Assembly (NCBI GenBank): GCA_009699795.1
Contig: WLNK01000026.1
Location: forward strand, 1 to 10,894
Direction of reading: 5' to 3'
Source: Actinomycetota bacterium
GTDB lineage: Bacteria; Actinomycetota; Actinomycetes; Nanopelagicales; Nanopelagicaceae
DNA length: 10,894 nt
The notes under the pieces are model-generated. The model made no database searches. It saw only the letters and a list, made by a program, of their open reading frames with translations, and was not told where the DNA came from. Both the position numbers and the translations under genes were made by a program. Shown piece after piece: positions 1 through 7,036 of the stretch (within the stretch, counting starts at the first letter, position 1; each line of letters opens with the position of its first letter).

Positions 1-252
1 AAACTTGAAGCCTACGAATGCGGAATCGAACCATCGCCACAAGCTGCGCAAGGCGGACGTTTCCCAGTTAAATATTTCTTAACTGCAATGTTGTTTATCA
101 TTTTTGATATTGAAATTGTTTTCCTTTACCCATGGGCTGTCACATTCGATGCACTTGGACTTTTTGGTTTAGTTGAAATGGCAATCTTCATTGCAACAGT
201 CTTTGTTGCATATGCATATGTTTGGCGACGTGGAGGTCTCGAATGGGACTAG
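1..252 (+). CDS. nuoA: NADH-quinone oxidoreductase subunit A, C-terminal part (5' end outside window)
   Basis: This is the last 83 codons of the small membrane subunit NuoA, which packs against NuoH and NuoJ at the base of the complex I membrane arm. Reading is open from base 1 and ends at TAG 250-252. The fragment begins in the conserved loop after the first membrane helix, with the E-C-G motif (Cys7 of the fragment, the family's loop cysteine). A second helix follows carrying the acidic D-I-E-I-V-F-L-Y-P-W signature (Asp36 and Glu38 of the fragment, equivalent to the conserved acidic pair of the E. coli subunit). A third helix ends in W-R-R-G-G-L-E-W-D. The end overlaps the start of nuoB by 10 bases. 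The roughly 35-40 residues missing at the N-terminus should lie just upstream. Identification is secure from the motifs and from the order of the following genes. Confidence 0.97.
   Translation, partial: KLEAYECGIEPSPQAAQGGRFPVKYFLTAMLFIIFDIEIVFLYPWAVTFDALGLFGLVEMAIFIATVFVAYAYVWRRGGLEWD
232..236 (+). promoter_or_regulatory. Ribosome binding site that sets the nuoB start
   Basis: GGAGG lies inside the last codons of nuoA, six bases before ATG 243. It supports ATG 243 as the nuoB start over the in-frame TTG at 222, which lies upstream of this site and would add seven residues not expected in the family. Confidence 0.8.
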
Positions 253-797
253 AAGATAAGTTACCAAGCGGAATCGTTTTAACTTCGGTTGAAAAACTCG
301 CAGGTTACATGCGAAAGAATTCGTTATGGCCTGCAACATTTGGTCTTGCATGTTGCGCAATTGAAATGATGGCGGCGGGCGCCGGTCGTTATGACTTGGC
401 ACGTTTTGGAATGGAAGTTTTCCGCGCATCCCCACGTCAAGCAGATTTAATGATCGTTGCAGGACGTGTAACAAATAAAATGGCTCCTGTTCTTCGTCAA
501 ATTTATGATCAAATGGCAGCGCCAAAGTGGGTACTTGCAATGGGCGCATGCGCATCTTCTGGTGGCATGTTCAATAACTACGCAGTTGTTCAAGGCGTAG
601 ACCATGTTGTTCCGGTTGATATCTATCTTCCAGGTTGCCCACCACGACCTGAGATGTTGATGGATGCAATTCTTAAACTTCACGATTCAATCTTTGATGA
701 GAAGCTCGGACCAAACCGCGAACGCATTATTAAGGAAGTTGAACTCGCTGCAATGAGCGCAAAGCCAACCCATGAATTAAAGGGGTTGCTTGCGTAA
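243..797 (+). CDS. nuoB: NADH-quinone oxidoreductase subunit B (cluster N2 subunit)
   Basis: NuoB (184 residues) holds the terminal 4Fe-4S cluster N2, which hands electrons to quinone at the interface with NuoD and NuoH. The four N2 ligands are visible: the tandem pair Cys37-Cys38 in the L-A-C-C-A-I-E-M motif, Cys103 in G-A-C-A-S-S-G-G, and Cys132 in P-G-C-P-P-R-P-E. The spacings of 66 and 29 residues match those of the Thermus subunit (Cys45/46, 111, 140). I chose ATG 243 because it follows GGAGG by six bases and gives an N-terminus of normal length; it overlaps nuoA by 10 bases. The stop shares one base with the nuoC start (TAATG). The short C-terminal tail after the core (about residues 160-184) is hydrophilic. 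Nothing in the protein looks damaged. Confidence 0.98.
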   Translation: MGLEDKLPSGIVLTSVEKLAGYMRKNSLWPATFGLACCAIEMMAAGAGRYDLARFGMEVFRASPRQADLMIVAGRVTNKMAPVLRQIYDQMAAPKWVLAMGACASSGGMFNNYAVVQGVDHVVPVDIYLPGCPPRPEMLMDAILKLHDSIFDEKLGPNRERIIKEVELAAMSAKPTHELKGLLA

Positions 798-1432
798 TGG
801 TTCAAAATGAAAGCGGAATGTTTGGAACAAGCGGTACTGGAGATACTTCAGGTTATGGCGGGCTTGTTCGCCAAGCTGAAAACCCAGGCTCAACCCAGCG
901 CCCATATGGTGGTTATTTTGATCAGGTAGCAGATGACCTCGAGCGCGCATACCCAGATTTCGCTGATGCAATTGAAAAAGTAGTTGTTGATCGTGGCGAG
1001 CTAACACTTCACATCAAGCGTGAGCGACTTGTGGACGTAGCAAGAATTCTTCGCGACAAACTTAAGTTTGAAATGTGTATGGGTGTTAGTGGAGTGCACT
1101 ACCCAACAGATACCAATCGCGAACTACACGCTGTTTATCCACTTCTTTCAGTTACAAATAATCAGCGCGTTCGACTTGAAGTTTCTGTTCCGGATATCGA
1201 CCCACACATTCCTTCACTTGTTGAAGTGTGGGCGGGCAATAACTGGCACGAGCGCGAAACTTTTGACATGTTCGGAATCATTTTTGATGGACACCCAGGA
1301 CTCACTCGTATTTTGATGCCAGATGATTGGCAAGGACATCCACAACGTAAGGATTACGACCTCGGCGGGATTGCAGTCGAATACAAAGGTGCAACCATTC
1401 CTGCGCCATCAGAGCGGAGGTCATATAAGTGA
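797..1432 (+). CDS. nuoC: NADH-quinone oxidoreductase subunit C (30 kDa subunit)
   Basis: NuoC (211 residues) is a cofactor-free peripheral-arm subunit that scaffolds NuoD and NuoI around the quinone site. The family signature spans about residues 151-187: H-E-R-E-T-F-D-M-F-G, then G-H-P-G-L-T-R-I, then W-Q-G-H-P-Q-R-K-D-Y. The protein stays separate from NuoD, unlike the fused NuoCD of E. coli. The first 40 or so residues form a Gly-rich leader (G-M-F-G, G-D-T-S-G-Y-G-G-L-V-R, P-Y-G-G-Y-F-D) that resembles the N-terminus of NuoC in Streptomyces, as I remember it. The start is ATG in the TAATG overlap with nuoB, with AGGGG at 781-785, 11 bases upstream. The 3' end overlaps nuoD by four bases (GTGA). 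Confidence 0.97.
   Translation: MVQNESGMFGTSGTGDTSGYGGLVRQAENPGSTQRPYGGYFDQVADDLERAYPDFADAIEKVVVDRGELTLHIKRERLVDVARILRDKLKFEMCMGVSGVHYPTDTNRELHAVYPLLSVTNNQRVRLEVSVPDIDPHIPSLVEVWAGNNWHERETFDMFGIIFDGHPGLTRILMPDDWQGHPQRKDYDLGGIAVEYKGATIPAPSERRSYK
1416..1420 (+). promoter_or_regulatory. Ribosome binding site for the GTG start of nuoD
   Basis: GGAGG sits eight bases before GTG 1429, inside the last codons of nuoC. Its spacing supports the non-ATG start and the four-base GTGA overlap as a translational coupling point. Confidence 0.8.
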
Positions 1433-2769
1433 GCACTTATGCAGATCCATATGCATCCTCGCGCGAAACAACTGAAGGAACAGTTTTCTCAGTTACAGGT
1501 GGCGATTGGGATTCACTAGTAACTGAAATTGGTCAAGCAAAAGAAGAACGCGTCGTTGTAAATATGGGGCCACAGCACCCATCAACTCACGGCGTACTTC
1601 GACTTGTTCTAGAACTTGAAGGTGAAACAGTTACCGAAGTTCGATGTGGAATTGGTTATTTGCACACTGGAATTGAAAAGAATGTTGAATATCGCAACTG
1701 GACTCAAGCAACAACATTTGTAACTCGCATGGATTATCTAGCGCCACTATTTAATGAGGCTGCATATTGCCTCGGAGTTGAAAAGCTACTTGGAATTACA
1801 GATGACATCACAGAGCGCGCAAGTGCCATTCGCGTCATGATGATGGAGTTCAACCGAATTTCTTCACACATGGTGGCACTTGGTACTGGTGCGCTAGAAC
1901 TCGGCGCCCTTTCACCAATGATTTTCTGTTTCCGCGAACGTGAAAAAGTCTTGAATATCTTCGAACTTGTTTCAGGTCTTCGTATGAATATGGCATATAT
2001 CCGCCCAGGTGGAGTTGCTCAAGATTTGCCTAAGGGCGCAATCGAAACAATTCTTGAAACAGTAAAAGATTTACGCAAGAGCTTTAAAGATAACGAGAAG
2101 CTTCTTGTTGGAAATAGCATTTGGATGAAGCGTACAGAGGGCATTGGTTACTTAGATCTTGCAGGCGCAACAACCCTTGGCATTACGGGTCCAGTCATTC
2201 GTTCGACTGGTCTTCCTTTAGATCTTCGCAAAATTCAGCCTTACTCTGGTTATGAAAATTACAACTTCGATGTTGTAACAGCAGATACATGCGATGTTTA
2301 TGGTCGATTCCTAGTTCGCGTAAACGAACTTGAACAATCGCTTCGCATCATCGAACAAGCTGCGAAAAAACTGCAAGCAACTGAAGGACAACCAGTGATG
2401 GTTGCCGATAAGAAAATTGCATGGCCGGCTCAGCTAGCTATTGGCGCAGACGGAATGGGTAATTCACTTAGCCATATTCGCGAAATTATGGGCACATCAA
2501 TGGAATCACTCATTCACCACTTCAAACTTGTTACAGAAGGTTTCCGAGTTCCAGCAGGCCAGGTTTATTCAGCCGTGGAATCACCACGTGGCGAACTCGC
2601 AGCACATATTGTTTCTGACGGCGGAACTCGTCCTTATCGCGTTCATTTCCGCGAACCATCATTTAATAATTTGCAATCAACTTCGGCAATGTGTGAAGGC
2701 AGCATGGTTGCCGACATCATCGGCGCCGTTGCATCAATTGATCCTGTGATGGGAGGCGTAGACCGCTAA
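1429..2769 (+). CDS. nuoD: NADH-quinone oxidoreductase subunit D (49 kDa, quinone-site subunit)
   Basis: NuoD (446 residues) derives from the large subunit of [NiFe] hydrogenases and forms most of the quinone-binding pocket with NuoB. The conserved N-M-G-P-Q-H-P-S-T-H-G-V loop is at about residues 45-56. His54 corresponds to the quinone-headgroup His38 of Thermus Nqo4. Tyr103 in R-M-D-Y-L corresponds to its partner Tyr87; the 49-residue spacing is identical. G-Y-L-H-T-G-I-E-K (76-84) lies between them. The C-terminus ends in D-P-V-M-G-G-V-D-R, the usual family ending; the hydrogenase nickel cysteines are absent, as expected. The N-terminal 40 residues (R-E-T-T-E-G-T-V, then G-G-D-W-D) are of actinobacterial type. 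Translation starts at GTG 1429 with GGAGG eight bases upstream, and the stop shares one base with the nuoE start. Confidence 0.98.
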   Translation: MSTYADPYASSRETTEGTVFSVTGGDWDSLVTEIGQAKEERVVVNMGPQHPSTHGVLRLVLELEGETVTEVRCGIGYLHTGIEKNVEYRNWTQATTFVTRMDYLAPLFNEAAYCLGVEKLLGITDDITERASAIRVMMMEFNRISSHMVALGTGALELGALSPMIFCFREREKVLNIFELVSGLRMNMAYIRPGGVAQDLPKGAIETILETVKDLRKSFKDNEKLLVGNSIWMKRTEGIGYLDLAGATTLGITGPVIRSTGLPLDLRKIQPYSGYENYNFDVVTADTCDVYGRFLVRVNELEQSLRIIEQAAKKLQATEGQPVMVADKKIAWPAQLAIGADGMGNSLSHIREIMGTSMESLIHHFKLVTEGFRVPAGQVYSAVESPRGELAAHIVSDGGTRPYRVHFREPSFNNLQSTSAMCEGSMVADIIGAVASIDPVMGGVDR

Positions 2770-3401
2770 TGCCATATTCACAAGACGAACTTGCAACAAT
2801 GAATTCAATTATTGAGCGCTATCCACGTAGCCGTTCAGCAATCATGCCTTTACTTCACTTCGTCCAGTCACGCGCAGGATATGTAACAAACGAAGGCATC
2901 GAAACAATTGCAAAGCTTCTTACTATCGAGACCGCTGAAGTTTCAGCTGTTGCAACTTTTTACACTCAATACAAGCGCAAGCCTGTTGGTGAGTACCACG
3001 TAGGTGTTTGCACAAATACTTTGTGTGCCGTTATGGGCGGCGACGCAATTTTCTCTGCCCTTAAAGATCACCTCGGCGTAGAGAATGATGGCGTAACAGC
3101 TGATGGAAAAGTTTCACTTGAACACATTGAGTGCAATGCAGCATGTGATTACGCACCTGTAGTGATGGCTAACTGGGAGTTCTACGACAACCAAACAGTT
3201 GAATCTGCTAAGTCACTCGTTGATGCAGCGCGTGCTGGAAATCCACCGGCACCAACTCGTGGACCAAATAAGTTGGTTACCTGGAAAGAAGCTTCAGCAG
3301 TTCTTGCCGGAATAAATGACGGACTCGCAAATGAAGGCGTACAAGCTGGCGAACCGTCGCTATTAGGTTTAAAACTTTCAAAGAATGGGGGAGCTAAGTA
3401 A
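2769..3401 (+). CDS. nuoE: NADH-quinone oxidoreductase subunit E (24 kDa, cluster N1a)
   Basis: NuoE (210 residues) is the thioredoxin-fold 2Fe-2S subunit that binds NuoF and carries the off-path cluster N1a. The four ligands are Cys81 and Cys86 (C-T-N-T-L-C) and Cys122 and Cys126 (E-C-N-A-A-C), the standard C-x4-C and C-x3-C pattern. Residues 1-70 form the helical N-terminal domain that ends in A-T-F-Y. Beyond about residue 155 is a tail with a T-W-K-E-A helix and a final G-L-K-L-S-K segment, longer than in the shortest family members and similar to actinobacterial homologues. The ATG lies in the TAATG overlap with nuoD; GGGAGG at 2751-2756 is 12 bases upstream, a rather long spacing that fits re-initiation after nuoD. 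The stop shares one base with nuoF. Confidence 0.97.
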   Translation: MPYSQDELATMNSIIERYPRSRSAIMPLLHFVQSRAGYVTNEGIETIAKLLTIETAEVSAVATFYTQYKRKPVGEYHVGVCTNTLCAVMGGDAIFSALKDHLGVENDGVTADGKVSLEHIECNAACDYAPVVMANWEFYDNQTVESAKSLVDAARAGNPPAPTRGPNKLVTWKEASAVLAGINDGLANEGVQAGEPSLLGLKLSKNGGAK

Positions 3402-4681
3402 TGACAAAGCTAACTCCAGTTCTTTCAGCACATTGGGATGAGAAAGATTCATTCACAATCCAGGCGTACAAGCGTCACGGTGGATACAAAGCTTCTGAAA
3501 AAGCACTTGCAATGGATCCCGATGCAGTTATTCAACTCATTAAAGATTCAGGACTTCGCGGTCGCGGTGGCGCTGGATTCCCAACAGGAATGAAGTGGGG
3601 ATTTATCCCACAAGGTGACGATAAAGATCACTACTTAGTTGTTAACGCAGATGAATCTGAGCCAGGTACCTGTAAAGACATGCCATTACTTATGGCTAAC
3701 CCGCATGTTCTTGTAGAAGGTTGCATCATCGCTTCACATGCAATCCGTGCAAAGCGCGCATTTATTTATATTCGCGGAGAAGTAACTCACGTTGTTCGTC
3801 GTCTCAATCAAGCGATTGAAGATGCATATAAGGCCGGACACCTTGGTAATGGTTTTGATTTAGTCCTTCACGTTGGTGCCGGTGCATATATTTGTGGTGA
3901 AGAGACTGCTCTACTTGATTCACTTGAAGGTTTCCGTGGTCAGCCTCGTCTTCGTCCACCGTTCCCTGCGATCGCTGGTTTGTATGCACGCCCAACAGTT
4001 GTAAATAACGTTGAGTCAATTGCATCTGTTCCAGCAATCATTGCCAACGGCGCAGAGTGGTACCAATCAATGGGAACTGAAAAGAGCAAGGGCGCAACTC
4101 TTTACTCACTTTCAGGACACGTTAAAAACCCAGGACAATTCGAGGCGCCTCTTGGAATTACTCTTCGTGAAATTCTGGAACTTGCTGGTGGAGTTCGCAG
4201 CGGCCATAAGTTGAAGTTCTGGACCCCTGGTGGATCTTCAACTCCAATCTTTACTGATGCCCACCTTGATACTCCATTGGATTACGAAGGTGTGTCGGCT
4301 GCAGGTTCGATGCTCGGAACAAAAGCACTTCAAATTTTCGACGAAACAACGTGCGTAGTTCGCGCCGTACTTCGTTGGACAGAGTTCTACAAGCACGAAT
4401 CTTGCGGAAAGTGCACACCTTGCCGCGAAGGAACTTGGTGGCTTGTTCAGATTCTTCGTGATCTAGAAGATGGTCGCGGTACAGAAGCTGATCTTGAGAA
4501 ATTACTAGATCTTTGCGACAACATCATGGGTCGATCATTTTGCGCACTTGGTGATGGCGCAACCAGCCCAATCACATCTTCAATCAAGCATTTCCGCGAC
4601 GAATACATCGCACACTTAACAAACGGTGGTTGCCCATTTGATTCTGCGAAATCAACTCTTTTCGAAGGGGCGAACGCGTAA
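3401..4681 (+). CDS. nuoF: NADH-quinone oxidoreductase subunit F (51 kDa, NADH/FMN/cluster N3)
   Basis: NuoF (426 residues) is the entry point of the complex: it binds NADH and FMN and passes electrons to 4Fe-4S cluster N3. The Gly-rich FMN/NADH loop G-L-R-G-R-G-G-A-G-F-P-T-G is at residues 51-63. N-A-D-E-S-E-P-G-T follows at 82-90, and a second nucleotide-binding loop, G-A-G-A-Y-I-C-G-E-E-T, at about 159-169. Cluster N3 is ligated by Cys335, Cys338 and Cys341 (E-S-C-G-K-C-T-P-C-R-E-G) plus Cys381 (S-F-C-A-L-G). All expected ligands are present and the length is normal. Start ATG 3401 shares a base with the nuoE stop and has GGGGGAG at 3387-3393, seven bases upstream. The gene abuts nuoG directly (TAA then ATG). 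Confidence 0.98.
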   Translation: MTKLTPVLSAHWDEKDSFTIQAYKRHGGYKASEKALAMDPDAVIQLIKDSGLRGRGGAGFPTGMKWGFIPQGDDKDHYLVVNADESEPGTCKDMPLLMANPHVLVEGCIIASHAIRAKRAFIYIRGEVTHVVRRLNQAIEDAYKAGHLGNGFDLVLHVGAGAYICGEETALLDSLEGFRGQPRLRPPFPAIAGLYARPTVVNNVESIASVPAIIANGAEWYQSMGTEKSKGATLYSLSGHVKNPGQFEAPLGITLREILELAGGVRSGHKLKFWTPGGSSTPIFTDAHLDTPLDYEGVSAAGSMLGTKALQIFDETTCVVRAVLRWTEFYKHESCGKCTPCREGTWWLVQILRDLEDGRGTEADLEKLLDLCDNIMGRSFCALGDGATSPITSSIKHFRDEYIAHLTNGGCPFDSAKSTLFEGANA

Positions 4682-7036
4682 ATGACAACTACAGATGTAG
4701 CAGTTGAATTGATTACCGTTGTAATCGATGGTTTCGAAGTAAATGTTCCAAAAGGAACTCTAGTAATTCGCGCCGCAGAACAACTTGGAATTCAAATTCC
4801 ACGCTTCTGCGACCATCCATTACTAGATCCTGTTGGCGCCTGTCGTCAGTGCTTAGTTGATATTGAAATTAACGGTCGCGCATTTCCAAAACCGCAAGCT
4901 TCATGCACGATCCCTGTCGAACCAGGAATGATTGTTAAGACTCAACTCACATCACCTGTTGCAGATAAAGCGCAAAAAGGCGTGATGGAACTTCTTCTCG
5001 TTAACCACCCACTTGATTGCCCTGTGTGTGACAAGGGTGGTGAATGTCCTTTGCAGAACCAAGCGATGAGTACTGGACATGCAGAGAGTCGTTTCGAAGG
5101 AACAAAGCGCACATTTGAAAAGCCAGTTGCAATTTCATCACAGGTATTGCTCGACCGCGAGCGTTGCGTACTTTGTGCCAGATGCACACGTTTTTCAGAT
5201 CAGATTGCAAGTGACCCATTTATTACTCTTAATCATCGAGGCGCACTGCAACAAGTTGGTATTTACGAGAACCAACCATTCGAGTCTTACTTTTCCGGTA
5301 ACGCAGTCCAGATTTGTCCAGTTGGTGCGCTAACTGGATCTTCATATCGATTCCGTGCACGCCCCTTTGATTTAGTTTCGACACCGTCAGCTTGTGAGCA
5401 CTGTGCTTCAGGTTGCGACATGCGTACCGATGTTCGTCGTAGCAAAACTCTACGTCGCCTTGCCGGTGATGATGCAACGGTTAATGAAGAGTGGAATTGC
5501 GATAAGGGTCGCTGGGCATTTAAGTATGTGACCGCTGTCGATCGATTAACTACGCCTCTAGTGCGTGGTGCAGATGGCGTACTTGCACCGGCCTCATGGC
5601 CAGAAGCAATTGCAGCGGCAGCAGCAGGGCTCAAGGGAAAGCGCTCTGCTGTTCTAGTTGGTGGACGCGCAACAGTTGAAGATGCCTATGGTTATAGCAA
5701 GTTTGCTCGAATCGCTCTTGGTACCAATGACATTGATTTCCGAGCTCGCGTGACTTCAGATGAAGAGCGCGATTTCATATCTTCAAAAGTTGTTTCTTCA
5801 ACAACTACTTACGCAGATATCGATAAAGCCGATCACGTTGCTCTTGTTTCATTTGAACCAGAAGAAGAATCACCAATAGTTTTCTTGCGCTTGAATAAGC
5901 AAGTTAGAAAGCGTGCGCTAAAAGTTTCTTCAATTTCAACAAAACTTTCAATCGCATCTGAAAAGTTAAATGCAAACTTTGCAAAGGTTGCACCGGGAGC
6001 AGAAGCTGCCGCCCTCACAGCACTTGAACTAACAAATAAATCTGTAATTTTGGTGGGGGAGCGCGCGAGTGAAACTCCAGGACTTCTTTCAACTGTTATT
6101 TCAGTTTCGGAAAAGACAGGCGCAAAGATTGGCTGGATTCCACGTCGCGCAGGAGAACGTGGCGCTGTAGAGGCCGGGGCTCTTGCAACTCTTCTCCCAG
6201 GTGGACGTCCAGTAGAAGATGCTGCCGCCCGAGTAGATATCGCAGCGGTTTGGGGAGTGCAATCACTTCCCTCCACCGCAGGTCGCTCAACTTCTGAAAT
6301 TATTAAAGCTCTTTCAACAGGCGAACTCGATTCAGTAGTTGTTGGTGGTGTTGATGCCCTTGACCTTCCACATAGCAAGGATGCAATTGCAGCGCTTAAG
6401 AAATCTTTTGTTGTCTCACTTGAAATCGCACCAAGTTCTGTAACTGAAGTTGCAGATGTCGTTTTGCCGGTTGCAGCAGTTACTGAAAAGAGTGGAAGTT
6501 TCCTCAACTGGGAAGGCCGTGCACGCGCATTCGCCGCCGCAGTAAATGATTCATTTAATCGCTCAGATCTTCGAATCCTTTCAATGATTGCTGATGAAAT
6601 TGGCGAATCAATAATGCTCGGAACAGTTACACAGGCTGCACGCGAGATTTCCTCACTTGGAACTTGGGATGGTGCTCGCGCGACATTTAAATCAGTCAGT
6701 ACTTCTGGGGCTCATTCAGTAAATGGAGATCAGGCGCTGCTGACTTCTTGGCGCAGACTGCTAGATCTTGGAACTCTACAAAAGGGTGAAGATAATTTGG
6801 CGGGTACTTCACGTAAATCTGTGGCTGTTATTTCAGCAAGTCGTGCAGAAAAACTAGGCGTTAAGAATGGCGACGCCTTAAGAATTTCTAATGAGGTCGG
6901 TTCAATAACTCTTCCGGCACTTGTCGAAGCAATTCACGATGACGCGGTTTGGATTCCTCGTAACTCGCGCGGAACTCAACCACTTATTTCGCTCAATTCA
7001 GTACACGGTGACGTTGTATCGGTGGTGAAAGCATGA
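4682..7036 (+). CDS. nuoG: NADH-quinone oxidoreductase subunit G (75 kDa, multi-cluster subunit)
   Basis: NuoG (784 residues) carries the iron-sulfur chain from NuoF toward NuoI. From the N-terminus: a 2Fe-2S ferredoxin domain (N1b: Cys43, Cys54, Cys57, Cys75); the His-ligated cluster N5 (His109, Cys113, Cys116, Cys122; H-x3-C-x2-C-x5-C); cluster N4 (Cys162, Cys165, Cys168, Cys212); and the extra cluster N7 (Cys238, Cys241, Cys245, Cys273; C-x2-C-x3-C-x27-C), which only some bacteria keep. From about residue 275 a molybdopterin-oxidoreductase-like body follows, structural only in complex I. Its end, about 710-784, resembles the dinucleotide-binding domain of that superfamily. F-E-P-E-E-E-S-P and W-I-P-R-R-A-G-E-R-G-A match actinobacterial homologues from memory. 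AAGGGG at 4665-4670 is 11 bases before the ATG. The TGA overlaps nuoH by four bases (ATGA). Confidence 0.97.
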   Translation: MTTTDVAVELITVVIDGFEVNVPKGTLVIRAAEQLGIQIPRFCDHPLLDPVGACRQCLVDIEINGRAFPKPQASCTIPVEPGMIVKTQLTSPVADKAQKGVMELLLVNHPLDCPVCDKGGECPLQNQAMSTGHAESRFEGTKRTFEKPVAISSQVLLDRERCVLCARCTRFSDQIASDPFITLNHRGALQQVGIYENQPFESYFSGNAVQICPVGALTGSSYRFRARPFDLVSTPSACEHCASGCDMRTDVRRSKTLRRLAGDDATVNEEWNCDKGRWAFKYVTAVDRLTTPLVRGADGVLAPASWPEAIAAAAAGLKGKRSAVLVGGRATVEDAYGYSKFARIALGTNDIDFRARVTSDEERDFISSKVVSSTTTYADIDKADHVALVSFEPEEESPIVFLRLNKQVRKRALKVSSISTKLSIASEKLNANFAKVAPGAEAAALTALELTNKSVILVGERASETPGLLSTVISVSEKTGAKIGWIPRRAGERGAVEAGALATLLPGGRPVEDAAARVDIAAVWGVQSLPSTAGRSTSEIIKALSTGELDSVVVGGVDALDLPHSKDAIAALKKSFVVSLEIAPSSVTEVADVVLPVAAVTEKSGSFLNWEGRARAFAAAVNDSFNRSDLRILSMIADEIGESIMLGTVTQAAREISSLGTWDGARATFKSVSTSGAHSVNGDQALLTSWRRLLDLGTLQKGEDNLAGTSRKSVAVISASRAEKLGVKNGDALRISNEVGSITLPALVEAIHDDAVWIPRNSRGTQPLISLNSVHGDVVSVVKA

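Noticed and set aside
209..220. Perfect 12-base palindrome CATATGCATATG just before the nuoB ribosome binding site
   Set aside because: It encodes the normal A-Y-A-Y part of the last NuoA helix, does not extend beyond 12 bases and has no partner copy that I noticed, so chance is the simplest explanation.
222..242. Upstream in-frame TTG as a longer start for nuoB
   Set aside because: It precedes the GGAGG at 232-236 that is well placed for ATG 243, and the seven added residues are not part of the family.
169..555. 128-codon - strand reading frame opposite the nuoA/nuoB junction
   Set aside because: It is antisense to two conserved genes, with no recognisable product or initiation signal.
2441..2749. 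102-codon + strand reading frame inside nuoD
   Set aside because: It is an off-frame reading of the conserved C-terminal half of NuoD, with no domain, and is fully explained by nuoD.
5833..6507. Open reading frame of 224 codons on the - strand inside nuoG
   Set aside because: It lies wholly opposite a well-supported nuoG region, its product is a Ser/Ala/Thr/Arg-rich sequence with no recognisable domain, and I see no ribosome binding site or spacing that would support it. It is most likely a by-product of nuoG codon bias.
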